DNA of 39,671 nucleotides from CAZCGA01 sp964498075 (GTDB taxonomy: Bacteria; Desulfobacterota; Binatia; HRBIN30). Below, piece after piece: positions 15,744 through 24,325 of this stretch. The stretch lies in contig CAZCGA010000050.1 in assembly GCA_964498075.1 (NCBI GenBank), forward strand, positions 1-39,671, in the 5' to 3' direction. The notes below the pieces were generated by a model that saw only the letters and a program-made list of their open reading frames with translations, was not told the DNA's origin and ran no database searches. The first letter of the stretch is position 1. Each line of letters begins with the position of its first letter. The translations under genes were made by a program, and so were the position numbers.

Positions 15744-17456
15744 CTACGGCTGCACCTCGTAGGCTCCGATGTCGCACGCGCTTCCCTGCGGGCGCGGTAG
15801 GCCGCGTTGGTCGAGGGACGGACAGGCGGCGTCATCTCCGGCGTCGATCGCCGGGCTGCCGGGCGACAGCGCCATGGTCTTGGTCAGGCCGCCATTCTTG
15901 TGCAACTTGCCGAGCGCGGGGTCGGTATTGGTCAGATCGCCGGGAGCGGCGAAGCCGCACGTCGCACCGCTGTCGAGGTTGTGGCCCAATGAAACGAACG
16001 CCCCGCTGCAGCTTTCACCGGGGCCGAACACGATAGTGTTGCTCAGTTGCACACCGCCAGACAGGTTGTCGCCCGTGCCGGCTGTGCCGCCGAACGCGCC
16101 GCGACCGGCGCGGTTGAGCGCGATGGTCACATTGGTCAAGGTAGCGTCGCCGTCGTTTTCGAAGCCGCCGCCGTCGCCAGCAGGCGAGTTGCGACCGATG
16201 CCGTTTCCGCCGCGGTTGCGGGTGATCGTCACGTTCGTCAGTGTGGCGGTGCCCTCGTTGGAGAGGCCACCGCCGTAGCCGCCATAATCGCCAATATTGT
16301 CACCCGCACGGTTTCTGTCGAAGGTGACGTTCGTGAGCGTCGCGGAGTCCCAGTTGTCCATTCCGCCACCAGAACCGCCGCCGGCACCCTCGCCGGCGCC
16401 AAGGTGCCCAGCTCGCCCGGCACGGTTCTGAATGAAGCTCACATCGGTCAGTGTCGCGCTACCGGAGAAGTTCTCGAACCCGCCACCCCACCCGCCAAAG
16501 CCTCCGCCCTCGCTGGTGGAACCGCCAGCACCGGCGCGGTTCACACGGAACGTGACATTACTGAGGATCACCGTACCTTCGTTGAATAGCCCGCCACCCC
16601 AGCCGCCGCCTCCATCAAAGCCGCCGTGGCCAGCGCGGTTGTTGTTGAAGGTGACGGCGGTCAGTGTCGCCATGCCGTCGTTCATCATGCCGCCGCCCCC
16701 GCCGCCCTCGTGGATGGTGGAGGGCCGAGCGTCTCCGACGCCGGCGGCGTTGCCGTTGAATCGGACGTCGGTCAGCGTCGCCGTCCCCAGATTTCTCAAT
16801 CCGCCACCCGAGCCGGCTTCGTCGCCGACGCCAGCGTTTCCCGCTCGGTTGCGACTGAAGAGGACGTGCGCGAGCGTCGCGGTGCCGAGGTTTTCAAGCC
16901 CACCGCCGTCGCCGGCGGCGCCGTTACCGTCAATGCCACGACCGGCGTAGTTGGCGCGGAACGCGACGTTGGTCAAGGTGACCGTGCCGGCGTTCAACAT
17001 CCCGCCGCCCGACTCTTCCGCGGGAGGCGTGCCGCCCGTAATCGTGAGGTCCGAGAGTGTCAGGCCTGCGGGCGCACGCACGTCGAATACGCGATCTGCG
17101 CCATACCCGCCGATGATGCTGGAGGCCACACCAGCGCCGGCGATGACCAAGTCGTCGGTGACGTCGAGATCCCCGGTTGCGCCGGCATCTTCGTCAGGTC
17201 CCTTGATGATCAGTAAGAAATGGCCGGCCGGCAGCGCGATGGAGTCGTTGCCCGCAAGGTTGTTCGCTTCCAGCACCGCAGCCCGCAGCGTACACACACC
17301 AGCCCGGCTCGCACAGATTCCGTCACCTGGGAGTACATCGATTTCATCCGCAGAGCTATTGACGGTGAACGTCGCTGCGGACACGACCGAGCGCGAGAGC
17401 GCTGGGATGAGTACCAATGTCAGCGTGGTGCACACGCGGGCGATCCGGTGACCCAT
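15744..17456 (-). CDS. Secreted beta-helix protein, CSLREAI/choice-of-anchor-Q type
   Basis: About 570 residues. After a signal peptide (IARVCTTLTLVLIPALSRSV...A) comes a CSLREAI-like segment (DGICASRAGVCTLRAAVLEAN). Many right-handed parallel beta-helix repeats follow, of the form GTATLTNVTFxxNRAG, with inserts rich in Gly. The C-terminus reads SPAIDAGDDAACPSLDQRGLPRP...DIGAYEVQP, the ending of choice-of-anchor-Q domains. ATG at 17456 was chosen because AAAGGAGGG stands 3 nt before it. It is probably an extracellular or surface protein. Unlike the two proteins at the right end of the window, it lacks a Thr/Pro linker and sorting tail. Repeated DNA could allow recombination within the gene. 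Confidence 0.82.
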   Translation of the reverse strand: MGHRIARVCTTLTLVLIPALSRSVVSAATFTVNSSADEIDVLPGDGICASRAGVCTLRAAVLEANNLAGNDSIALPAGHFLLIIKGPDEDAGATGDLDVTDDLVIAGAGVASSIIGGYGADRVFDVRAPAGLTLSDLTITGGTPPAEESGGGMLNAGTVTLTNVAFRANYAGRGIDGNGAAGDGGGLENLGTATLAHVLFSRNRAGNAGVGDEAGSGGGLRNLGTATLTDVRFNGNAAGVGDARPSTIHEGGGGGGMMNDGMATLTAVTFNNNRAGHGGFDGGGGWGGGLFNEGTVILSNVTFRVNRAGAGGSTSEGGGFGGWGGGFENFSGSATLTDVSFIQNRAGRAGHLGAGEGAGGGSGGGMDNWDSATLTNVTFDRNRAGDNIGDYGGYGGGLSNEGTATLTNVTITRNRGGNGIGRNSPAGDGGGFENDGDATLTNVTIALNRAGRGAFGGTAGTGDNLSGGVQLSNTIVFGPGESCSGAFVSLGHNLDSGATCGFAAPGDLTNTDPALGKLHKNGGLTKTMALSPGSPAIDAGDDAACPSLDQRGLPRPQGSACDIGAYEVQP

Positions 17457-17586
17457 GGACCCTCCTTTGCCGTCGCGGCCGGGCGCAGCAGCTGGCAGCG
17501 CGGTGATCATTGTGGATTAGAAGGATGGTTGTCAAGAAGACGTACTCGCTTGCTATAAAGAGAGGAGCGTCTCGACCCGAGGCTTG

Positions 17587-18876
17587 ATGTCTGACACGTA
17601 CACGTTCTTTGCCACCACTGCCAAGGGGATGGAGGAGTTGCTCGCAGCGGAGTTGCGTGAGCTCGGTGCGCGTGATGTCGCCGCACGACGGGCCGGGGCG
17701 GCGTTCGCTGGAACGATCGAGGTGGCCTACCGGGCGTGTCTGTGGTCGCGGGTGGCGAACCGGATCCTGCTGCCGCTGGCGACGTTCGCGGCGGAGACGC
17801 CGGCGGCACTCTACACGGGCGTGCGCACGGTCCGCTGGGCGGACCATGTCGATGCGCGGCGCACGCTGGCGGTGGATTGCGCGGCGTCGCACTCGAAGAT
17901 CACGCACTCGCACTTCGCCGCGCTGAAAACCAAAGACGCGATCGTCGACCAGCTGCGCGAGCGGACGGGCGCGCGGCCGTCCGTCGACGTGGCGCACCCG
18001 GATGTTCGCGTCAATCTGTATCTGCATGAGGACCGCGCCGTGGTCAGCATCGATCTCTCCGGCGAAAGCCTGCACCGCCGCGCTTATCGGCAGCACGGCG
18101 GCGCTGCACCACTCAAGGAGAACCTGGCGGCGGCGGTGCTGCTGCTCGCCGATTGGCCGCGGCTGGCCGCCGCCGGCGCACCGTTCATCGATCCGATGTG
18201 TGGGTCGGGGACGCTGCCCATCGAAGCTGCCCTGATGGCCGCGCACATCGCGCCCGGCCGGCACCGCACCTACTTCGGCTTCCTCGGCTGGCGCGGACAC
18301 CAGCCGTCGGTATGGACACGCCTCCGCCGCGAGGCCGAGGAGCAGGAGATTCGCGACCCGAAGCGTTTCCCACCCATCCACGGATATGACGCCGCCGCAA
18401 CCGCCGTACGCGTTGCCTTGGCCAACGTCGAGGAGGCGGGGCTGCGAGGCAGGGTGCACGTCGAGAAGCGCGCACTGGCGGACTGTGAGCCGGTTGCGCC
18501 GCACGGACGCGGCGCCATGCCCGGCATCGTGGTGGCCAACCCACCGTACGGCGAACGGCTGGGCGACAGCGCAACGCTCGGCGTGCTGTACGCCGAGTTG
18601 GGCGACACGCTGCGCCGCAGGTTTCCCGGCTGGACCGGTTACGTGCTGACCGGCAACCCCAGCTTGGGCAAGCGCATCGGCCTGCGCACGGCGCACCGAC
18701 ACGTGCTGTACAACGGCGCAATCGAGTGTCGTCTACTGGTGTTTCCCATCTCGTCGAATCCCGTCACCACCGCCGCGGCGCCGCGCTGGCGACGCGAGGC
18801 GGAGGGGGTGGTGTTGAATCCATCCAGCCGAGCTGCCACAAAGTCCGCATGGCTTCCGCCGCGCAGAAGATCTTGA
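17587..18876 (+). CDS. rlmL: RlmL-type rRNA N2-guanine methyltransferase
   Basis: 429 residues: an N-terminal ferredoxin-like/THUMP region (about 1-160) and a Rossmann methyltransferase with DPMCGSGT at 202-209 and NPPYG at 318-322, the catalytic motif for amino methylation. This matches the N-terminal, RlmL half of the RlmKL family, which methylates G2445 of 23S rRNA; there is no RlmK half. An in-frame TTG lies one codon upstream, but the ATG at 17587 is the better start. It is divergent from the beta-helix gene; the 130 bp between them probably contains both promoters. The stop overlaps the next gene by 28 bp. The symbol is by family resemblance. Confidence 0.82.
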   Translation: MSDTYTFFATTAKGMEELLAAELRELGARDVAARRAGAAFAGTIEVAYRACLWSRVANRILLPLATFAAETPAALYTGVRTVRWADHVDARRTLAVDCAASHSKITHSHFAALKTKDAIVDQLRERTGARPSVDVAHPDVRVNLYLHEDRAVVSIDLSGESLHRRAYRQHGGAAPLKENLAAAVLLLADWPRLAAAGAPFIDPMCGSGTLPIEAALMAAHIAPGRHRTYFGFLGWRGHQPSVWTRLRREAEEQEIRDPKRFPPIHGYDAAATAVRVALANVEEAGLRGRVHVEKRALADCEPVAPHGRGAMPGIVVANPPYGERLGDSATLGVLYAELGDTLRRRFPGWTGYVLTGNPSLGKRIGLRTAHRHVLYNGAIECRLLVFPISSNPVTTAAAPRWRREAEGVVLNPSSRAATKSAWLPPRRRS

Positions 18877-19322
18877 AGCTCGTCGGCGAGAGCAGCTTCT
18901 GGAAGCATACCGGGCGGCTCCACGCCTGGCTGTACCGGCGCACCGGCGGGCGCATCGGCCACAAAGCGGGCCACATCACGAACCTGCTGCTCACCACCAC
19001 CGGCCGGAAGTCGGGCACACCACGCACGGTCACCCTCACCTACATGCCCGACGGCGAGCGCTACGTCCTCGTCGCGTCGAACGGCGGCTCCGATCGGCAC
19101 CCGGTCTGGTGGCTCAACCTGCAGAATCATCCGCGCGCCACGGTGCAGATCAGGAACCTGATTGTCGAGGTCGAAGCCGCGGAGGCTCAGGGCGCGGAAC
19201 GCGACCGCCTGTGGCCGCAGCTGAAGACGTACAATCCGTTCTACGGCCAGTACGAGCAGATCACGGAACGGCGGATCCCGGTCGTTGTCCTACGCGCGCT
19301 TTCGCATGAGCAGGAAGGGTGA
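18849..19322 (+). CDS. Deazaflavin (F420)-dependent nitroreductase-family protein
   Basis: A 157-residue protein of the DUF385/Ddn family. LLTTTGRKSGTPRTVTLTYMPDG and NGGSDRHPVWWLNLQNHPRA are the conserved cofactor-binding and core strands of this split beta-barrel fold. Members use F420H2 or flavin to reduce diverse substrates. The start at 18849 lies inside the last codons of rlmL (28-bp overlap), so translation is coupled. The frame stays open further upstream, but those residues only read rlmL's DNA in another frame. F420 use would require cofactor biosynthesis genes that are not in the window. Confidence 0.8.
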   Translation: MASAAQKILKLVGESSFWKHTGRLHAWLYRRTGGRIGHKAGHITNLLLTTTGRKSGTPRTVTLTYMPDGERYVLVASNGGSDRHPVWWLNLQNHPRATVQIRNLIVEVEAAEAQGAERDRLWPQLKTYNPFYGQYEQITERRIPVVVLRALSHEQEG

Positions 19323-19507
19323 AGCATGGACATCGAGATCAAGGAGAGTATTTCGATTCTCGACAGGTGAAGATCCAGAGAGGTGATCGATATCAGCTCT
19401 CTTCATGATCTCGCGCATTGCCGACTCGAGATCACCGGCGGGATAAGTGGGGCCGCTAGCGGAAGCGGAATCGTGGCGGGGCGGGTCTTCCGAGCAGAGG
19501 AGGCTCT

Positions 19508-20629
19508 ATGAAACAACTCATTGGGAAGCGCTGGTACATTTGGCCATGCGTCGCATTGGTCCTCGCGCTGGCAGGAGGCGGCCGAAGTGCAAGTGCCCAG
19601 ATCACGGGGTGCTGCATCGGACCGGTTTGCGCGAACAAGACCGCGAAGTCCTGCCAGCAATCGGGTGGTGCGCCGTTGGACAGCACCTGCACATCATCGC
19701 AGGATCCTCGCTGCACGACTTGCGGCGGGCTCAGCGGTGCAGCGTTTGGCCTGTGCAACGCCTACTGTGAACGCCTGAGCTGTCCTATCGATCACAACGG
19801 CCAGGCGTGCGACAGCCTGCGGAACAATTGGGAACGGCTAACCGGAAGTCGCCTCTTTCCGTGTGAGCGCCCGGTGTGCTGCCAGTGTGCCCAAGGTGCG
19901 ATGTGCAGCACGCTGAAGAAGTGCCTGGTTGCCGGGTGCCAGGTCATCGACGACTGCATCAACGGCGAGTGCCCGGAGCCAGAGTGCTGCGAGTGCCGCG
20001 GCCCTGCATGCCGCCAGCTCATACCGGGAGCCTGCAAATTGCTGGGATGCATCCCCAAGGGCGACACGGTGTGCACCGCCGCCGGGCGTTGCGAAGAGTG
20101 CCCATGCGGCGCTGATTGCAAGGACGCTGTGGGTAACGAAGGACGCTGCGAGCAGATTTCCGGTACCACTACCTGCGAATGCAAAGTGCCCCCACCGTGT
20201 GGCTTAAACGCCGCCGAAGAGTGTGCGGGCGAGTGTCCGAACGCCGGCGAAGTCTGTCAGGAGACGGCCAATGGCTGCGGCTGCGTGAGGCCGCCTCCGC
20301 CTGATTGCACCGACCCCACCGTTTCGTGCCAGGGCACGTGTCAGGTGGCCGGGGTAGTGGGGACCTGTCAGGACATAAACGACGTGTGCGAGTGCGTGAC
20401 GCCGGTGCCTGATCCCTGCGCCAACGCTGTTCCGTGCGGGGGCACGTGTCAGGTCGCCGGGGCAGTCGGGATCTGTCAGGTGACACCCAACGGGTGCAAA
20501 TGCGGGCCGCCGCCCCCGTCTGATCCCTGCGCCAACGCTGTTCCGTGCGGGGGCACGTGTCAGGTGGCCGGGGCAGTCGGAATCTGTCAGGTGACGACAC
20601 CCAACGGGTGCCAGTGCGTTGTGAATTGA
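19508..20629 (+). CDS. Secreted cysteine-rich repeat protein
   Basis: 373 residues with a signal peptide (WPCVALVLALAGGGRSASAQ) and a very high cysteine content spread over the whole mature part. The C-terminal 120 residues contain three tandem units of about 40 residues with the pattern CxGTCQVAGxVGxCQ...NxCxC. The last two are nearly identical (DPCANAVPCGGTCQVAGAVG in each), separated by Pro-rich spacers. ATG at 19508 is preceded by AGAGGAGG. The regular cysteine pairs suggest a disulfide-bonded extracellular protein. No enzyme motif or heme motif (CxxCH) is present. I do not recognise a family. It is followed by a strong hairpin. Confidence 0.72.
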   Translation: MKQLIGKRWYIWPCVALVLALAGGGRSASAQITGCCIGPVCANKTAKSCQQSGGAPLDSTCTSSQDPRCTTCGGLSGAAFGLCNAYCERLSCPIDHNGQACDSLRNNWERLTGSRLFPCERPVCCQCAQGAMCSTLKKCLVAGCQVIDDCINGECPEPECCECRGPACRQLIPGACKLLGCIPKGDTVCTAAGRCEECPCGADCKDAVGNEGRCEQISGTTTCECKVPPPCGLNAAEECAGECPNAGEVCQETANGCGCVRPPPPDCTDPTVSCQGTCQVAGVVGTCQDINDVCECVTPVPDPCANAVPCGGTCQVAGAVGICQVTPNGCKCGPPPPSDPCANAVPCGGTCQVAGAVGICQVTTPNGCQCVVN

Positions 20630-20648
20630 CTGCTTCCCACGGAGAGTC

Positions 20649-20686
20649 GGTGCCCGTGGTCTGCAGCGGTGCAGGCCGCGGGCACC
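20649..20686. terminator. Strong stem-loop between convergent genes
   Basis: Arms 20649-20665 and 20670-20686 pair over 17 bp with two G-U wobbles around a GCGG tetraloop. It lies 20 bp after the cysteine-rich gene and 52 bp beyond the DUF362 stop, so it could end transcription from both sides. No U-tract follows on either strand. Confidence 0.65.
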
Positions 20687-20738
20687 CGCGTCCGTAGGAC
20701 CGCGAGCACAGGCCTTCTCCGCCACTCGACGCGGGTCC

Positions 20739-21986
20739 CTACGCTGGATACATAGCCCGCCGGCTCACGGCATCCACCAACAGCGCCGGCACCGAGTCGT
20801 TGACGTTCTCGATCGCCAGCTTCTCCGGGCGCCCGCCGAAGATCTCGCAGCCGCGGGTGAGCACGCGGCAAGACCAGGGGGACTCCAAGCGTGGGGCGGT
20901 GTAGGACTCGACCTCGGTGAACTGCCCCGTACCCCAGGTGAACGAGACGAAGGCGCGATTCATCAGGCTGGCGAAGCTGGGATACGGGTCGAACAGACGC
21001 GCGCGCCACGGCGTCGCCTGCTCGCTGATCTCCAAGAGGTACGCGGCGCTGGCGATGTCGTGGTCGACGAGGTTCTCCGAGGCGATCACCAGCCCGACGT
21101 CCGGCGTGGCGACGTGGCCGCTGTCGGGACCGAACGAGGTCTGCACCTGCGTCCCTACGGAGAGCACCAGACGCAATCGCTCGCGGATCTCGCGACAGCC
21201 GTTGATGTCGGCGCACTTCTCCAGGAAGGTCGCGCCATCGCGATGCAGCTCGAGACGGCTGTCCTCACGCATCCAGCCGACGGCGCCCTTCAGCCCCAAG
21301 GTCGAGCCGGCCAGCACGTGCTTGCTGACGCGCGGCAGGTAGATGATGTGATCGACCTCACGCACGAGCTGCGGCAGAAAGATCTCGCGCTTGAAGTGAC
21401 TCCCTGCAGGCGGCTCGGCAGCGAAGTACGCGTCGTACCCGGCCTCTTCAAAGCAAGCGACCGTGGCGCCGCCGCGCAGCGCCGCCGGCTCGAGACCGTT
21501 GTTCTTCAAGTTGGCGCGGGTCGAGCCGCGCTGACTGTGCGGTGTGTGATGCACGAACTGCACACCCGACTGATCGCCGACGAAGACGGTCGCGCCGCGC
21601 TGACGCAGCAGCTCGGCCATCACCGTTGTCGCGACCGGATGCGTCGTCGCCGGGTACGGGTTCGCAGAGTTGCACATCACCTTGAGCAGCACGCGGTCGC
21701 CCGGCTTGAGCCAGGAGAAGTCGGTGGCTGCCCACGCGGCGTCGCGGATGGCGCGCCCCAGCGCGCCGAATGCCGCCTGCCGGGGCACCCCGACGAGCGC
21801 AACGCGGGCCGACGGCCGGACCGCAAGCGTGCCGGCGGCAGCCTGTGCGGCGCGCGAGGAGAAGGACCCGGTCGCCGCGCTCGCGGCCAATGCGCCACCG
21901 GCACGCAAGAGCTGCCGTCGAGTGAGCCCGTTGCGCTCGGCTATCGGCGTTGCGTCAGTGCAGGGTGCTTCGATCCGCTCGATCAT
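20739..21986 (-). CDS. Tat-exported DUF362 protein
   Basis: 415 residues. The N-terminus has a twin-arginine signal (GLTRRQLLRAGGALAASAATG, Arg23-Arg24), so it is probably exported folded, or anchored. The body (LKPGDRVLLKVMCNSANPYPATTHP, then DHIIYLPRVSKHVLAGSTLGLKGAVG) matches DUF362, a family of unknown function often linked to iron-sulfur proteins. No CxxC cluster motif is visible here. ATG at 21986 follows GGGAGG at 7 nt; a start eight codons earlier would be less well placed. It converges with the cysteine-rich gene. Confidence 0.78.
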   Translation of the reverse strand: MIERIEAPCTDATPIAERNGLTRRQLLRAGGALAASAATGSFSSRAAQAAAGTLAVRPSARVALVGVPRQAAFGALGRAIRDAAWAATDFSWLKPGDRVLLKVMCNSANPYPATTHPVATTVMAELLRQRGATVFVGDQSGVQFVHHTPHSQRGSTRANLKNNGLEPAALRGGATVACFEEAGYDAYFAAEPPAGSHFKREIFLPQLVREVDHIIYLPRVSKHVLAGSTLGLKGAVGWMREDSRLELHRDGATFLEKCADINGCREIRERLRLVLSVGTQVQTSFGPDSGHVATPDVGLVIASENLVDHDIASAAYLLEISEQATPWRARLFDPYPSFASLMNRAFVSFTWGTGQFTEVESYTAPRLESPWSCRVLTRGCEIFGGRPEKLAIENVNDSVPALLVDAVSRRAMYPA

Positions 21987-22102
21987 CGGTGGCCTCCCTC
22001 GGCGAGCCACTGCACTCTAGACGCGGTGGCCGCCCTGTGGCAAGTCGGCCACTCGCGGGTGACCTTGCGTCCGCTCCCGGTTCGCGCAACAGTACGGAGC
22101 GA

Positions 22103-22444
22103 ATGGAGCGGGTTCGACTCTCCCTCAACCAGCACGGCTTCGGCTTCGTATCCATTCTGCTCACCCTGCTGATCCTCGCGGTGCTCTACTTCGGCTACTT
22201 CAAGATGCAAGGCACGAACGAGCGCGCGACTGGCATCAATGCGATCAACGCCAGCCGCGGGGTTGCCTGCCGGACGCAGCGGCAGAACCTGGAACGCGAG
22301 ATCGCCATGTGGTCGATCAACCATCCCGACGAGCCGCCCACGCTCGCCGCCCTGCAAGCCGACCACGTGCGTATCCCATCTTGTCCTGAAGGCGGCCGCT
22401 ACGACATCGTCGGTCGCGAGGTTCATTGCAGCGTGCACCCCTGA
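22103..22444 (+). CDS. Pseudopilin-like single-TM protein
   Basis: 113 residues. It opens MERVRLSLNQHGFGFVSILLTLLILAVLYFGYFKM, a short basic head followed by a hydrophobic helix, as in type IV pilin-like and pseudopilin proteins. The usual GFTLIE cleavage sequence is replaced by GFGFVS, with no Glu at +5. The C-terminal half has two cysteines (SCPEGG...CSVHP) that could form a disulfide. ATG at 22103 follows CGGAG at suitable spacing. It may be a minor pilin-like or simple membrane-anchored protein. Function is not identifiable from context. Confidence 0.55.
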   Translation: MERVRLSLNQHGFGFVSILLTLLILAVLYFGYFKMQGTNERATGINAINASRGVACRTQRQNLEREIAMWSINHPDEPPTLAALQADHVRIPSCPEGGRYDIVGREVHCSVHP

Positions 22445-22547
22445 GCCGCGTGTGTTCAGCGCGCGGCGCTACTCCACCGATTGCTGTCGGCAAAGCTGTC
22501 TGCCGGCGTGACTTTCATTTTCGTGGCGTCGGGGCTAAGAGCCGCGC

Positions 22548-23723
22548 ATGGACCTGTCGTACTCACCGCAGGAGGAACGTTTCCGCGCCGAGTTACGCGC
22601 CTGGCTGGGGCAGAACCCACCAGGGCCGGAACCGGAGCGGATCGACGAGTGGGTCGCCTACGGCAAGGCGTGGCAGCGCAAGCTGTACGAAGCCGGCTGG
22701 TGCGGTGTGGCCTGGCCGAAGGAGTACGGCGGGCGCGGCGCTACGCTGATCGAGCAGATCATCTTCCAGGAAGAGATGGCGCGCGCCAAAACGCCATTGC
22801 TCATCAACCTCGCCGGCTTGACCATGGGCGGACCCGTCCTCATCGCACACGGGACGGACGCGCAGAAGCGGCGGCACCTGAAGAGCATCCTGTCGGCGCA
22901 GGAAATCTGGTGTCAGGGGTTCTCCGAGCCCAACGCCGGCTCGGACCTCGCCGCGTTGAAGACCCGGGCCGTGCTCGACGGCGACGACTTCGTCGTCAAC
23001 GGCCAGAAGGTCTGGACCAGCTTCGCGCGCTACGCCGACTGGTGCATGCTACTGGTGCGCACAGACCCGGATGCGGCGAAGCACAAGGGCATCACCTTCC
23101 TGCTCGCCGACATGCACAGCCCCGGCGTGACGGTGCGGCCGCTGAAGCAAATCAGCGGCGACGAGGACTTCAACGAGGTGTTCTTCGAAGACGTGCGGGT
23201 ACCGCGGCAGAACGTCATCGGCGCGGTCAACGGCGGCTGGGAGATCGCCATCACCACGCTGATGCACGAGCGCGCCACGCTCACCTTCAGCCGGCAGCTG
23301 CAGTCGCGCGTCGCGCTCAGCGACATGATCGCCTTCGCCCGCGGTTGGCCGTACCACGGCCGCGCGGCGGTTCAGGATCCGCTCATTCGGCAGCAGCTCG
23401 CGCAGGCGGTGATCGAGAGCGACGCGATCAAATACACTGCCTACCGCAGCCTCACCAAGACGCTGCGCGGCGGAGTACCGGGTCCCGAAGGCTCGGTCGA
23501 GAAGCTCTTCTGGAGCGAGATGTACCAGCGCATGCTGGAGACCGCGCTGGCCATCGAAGGACCCTACGCCCAGCTGGTGACCGGCTCACCGCACGTCCCG
23601 GACCACGGCCAGTGGCCGCATCTGATGCTGTACTCGCGCGGGCGGACGATCGCGGCTGGGAGCTCGGAGATCCAACGCGGCATCATCGCCGAGCGCGTCC
23701 TGGGCTTGCCGCGTGCGAAGTGA
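22548..23723 (+). CDS. Acyl-CoA dehydrogenase
   Basis: 391 residues, FAD-dependent acyl-CoA dehydrogenase family. WCQGFSEPNAGSDLAALKTRA includes the first signature (SEPNAGSD at 126-133). The C-terminus, RTIAAGSSEIQRGIIAERVLGLPR, is typical of this branch. It is similar in sequence to the dehydrogenase at 13603-14784 (same MDLSY start, shared WPKEYGG), suggesting paralogues. It lies 3 bp upstream of a small membrane protein gene. The substrate is unknown. Confidence 0.88.
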   Translation: MDLSYSPQEERFRAELRAWLGQNPPGPEPERIDEWVAYGKAWQRKLYEAGWCGVAWPKEYGGRGATLIEQIIFQEEMARAKTPLLINLAGLTMGGPVLIAHGTDAQKRRHLKSILSAQEIWCQGFSEPNAGSDLAALKTRAVLDGDDFVVNGQKVWTSFARYADWCMLLVRTDPDAAKHKGITFLLADMHSPGVTVRPLKQISGDEDFNEVFFEDVRVPRQNVIGAVNGGWEIAITTLMHERATLTFSRQLQSRVALSDMIAFARGWPYHGRAAVQDPLIRQQLAQAVIESDAIKYTAYRSLTKTLRGGVPGPEGSVEKLFWSEMYQRMLETALAIEGPYAQLVTGSPHVPDHGQWPHLMLYSRGRTIAAGSSEIQRGIIAERVLGLPRAK

Positions 23724-23726
23724 GTC

Positions 23727-24314
23727 GTGCGCGAGCTCATTCGTTGGACGCTCCCCGGCCTCGTGGTCGCGGGCCCGTTGCACCTGCTCCTCGGTGGCTG
23801 GCAGCTCGCCCCACCGTGGCTCGTGTGGGTGGCCGCTGCGCCGGTGATCGGCTTCGTCTTGCAACAAGGCGTGCGCTGCCGGTTTGAAGCGCAAGGCAAC
23901 GGCTTCCGCAGTCCGTACCGCGGCGCGCTGGCCGTCATCATCGAGCGCGGCAATCTGGCGCAGCGCGCCGACCGCGGCGATGTCGCCTACCAGGTCTACG
24001 AGGTGGTCTTCTACCAGCGTCCCGACTGGCAGGCCGCGCGCGATCACGCACACCGCTGCTGGGACATCATCTTCCTCTGCTGGAGCACGTCGTTGGCCTG
24101 CAGCGTCGGTGCAATCGTGAGCCTGCTGGCGCTGTGGTCACACCCCGGTCCCGCCGTCCTGTACCTGCTCGTCCTGTCGGCGGCCGGGCTGATGTTACGG
24201 AGAAAGGGTCAGCAAACGCACGCCGCGCTGGAGCTCTTCGACCGCGGCCTGGTCGTGAGCAACTGGCCGCTGTATGAATCGGTGCTGCGGACGATCGCGA
24301 CGCCCAGGTCCTGA
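23727..24314 (+). CDS. Small membrane protein
   Basis: 195 residues starting at a GTG 3 bp after the dehydrogenase stop. Hydrophobic segments occur near residues 8-45 (two close helices) and 110-160 (two helices), with a soluble stretch between that includes AYQVYEVVFYQRPDWQAARDHAHRCW. No motif known to me. Its tight link to the dehydrogenase suggests co-expression. It converges with bioB, only 11 bp away. Confidence 0.65.
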   Translation: MRELIRWTLPGLVVAGPLHLLLGGWQLAPPWLVWVAAAPVIGFVLQQGVRCRFEAQGNGFRSPYRGALAVIIERGNLAQRADRGDVAYQVYEVVFYQRPDWQAARDHAHRCWDIIFLCWSTSLACSVGAIVSLLALWSHPGPAVLYLLVLSAAGLMLRRKGQQTHAALELFDRGLVVSNWPLYESVLRTIATPRS

Positions 24315-24325
24315 CTTGCAGGGCG

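Noticed and set aside
19326..19370. Short frame of 14 codons (MDIEIKESISILDR) after the deazaflavin gene
   Set aside because: An AAGGG-like site precedes it, and the start resembles a STAS domain, but it stops after 14 codons with no continuation in any frame that I can recognise.
22108..22130. GGTTCGACTC resembling a tRNA T-arm
   Set aside because: No acceptor stem, anticodon arm or D-arm can be drawn around it; it lies inside the pseudopilin-like gene.
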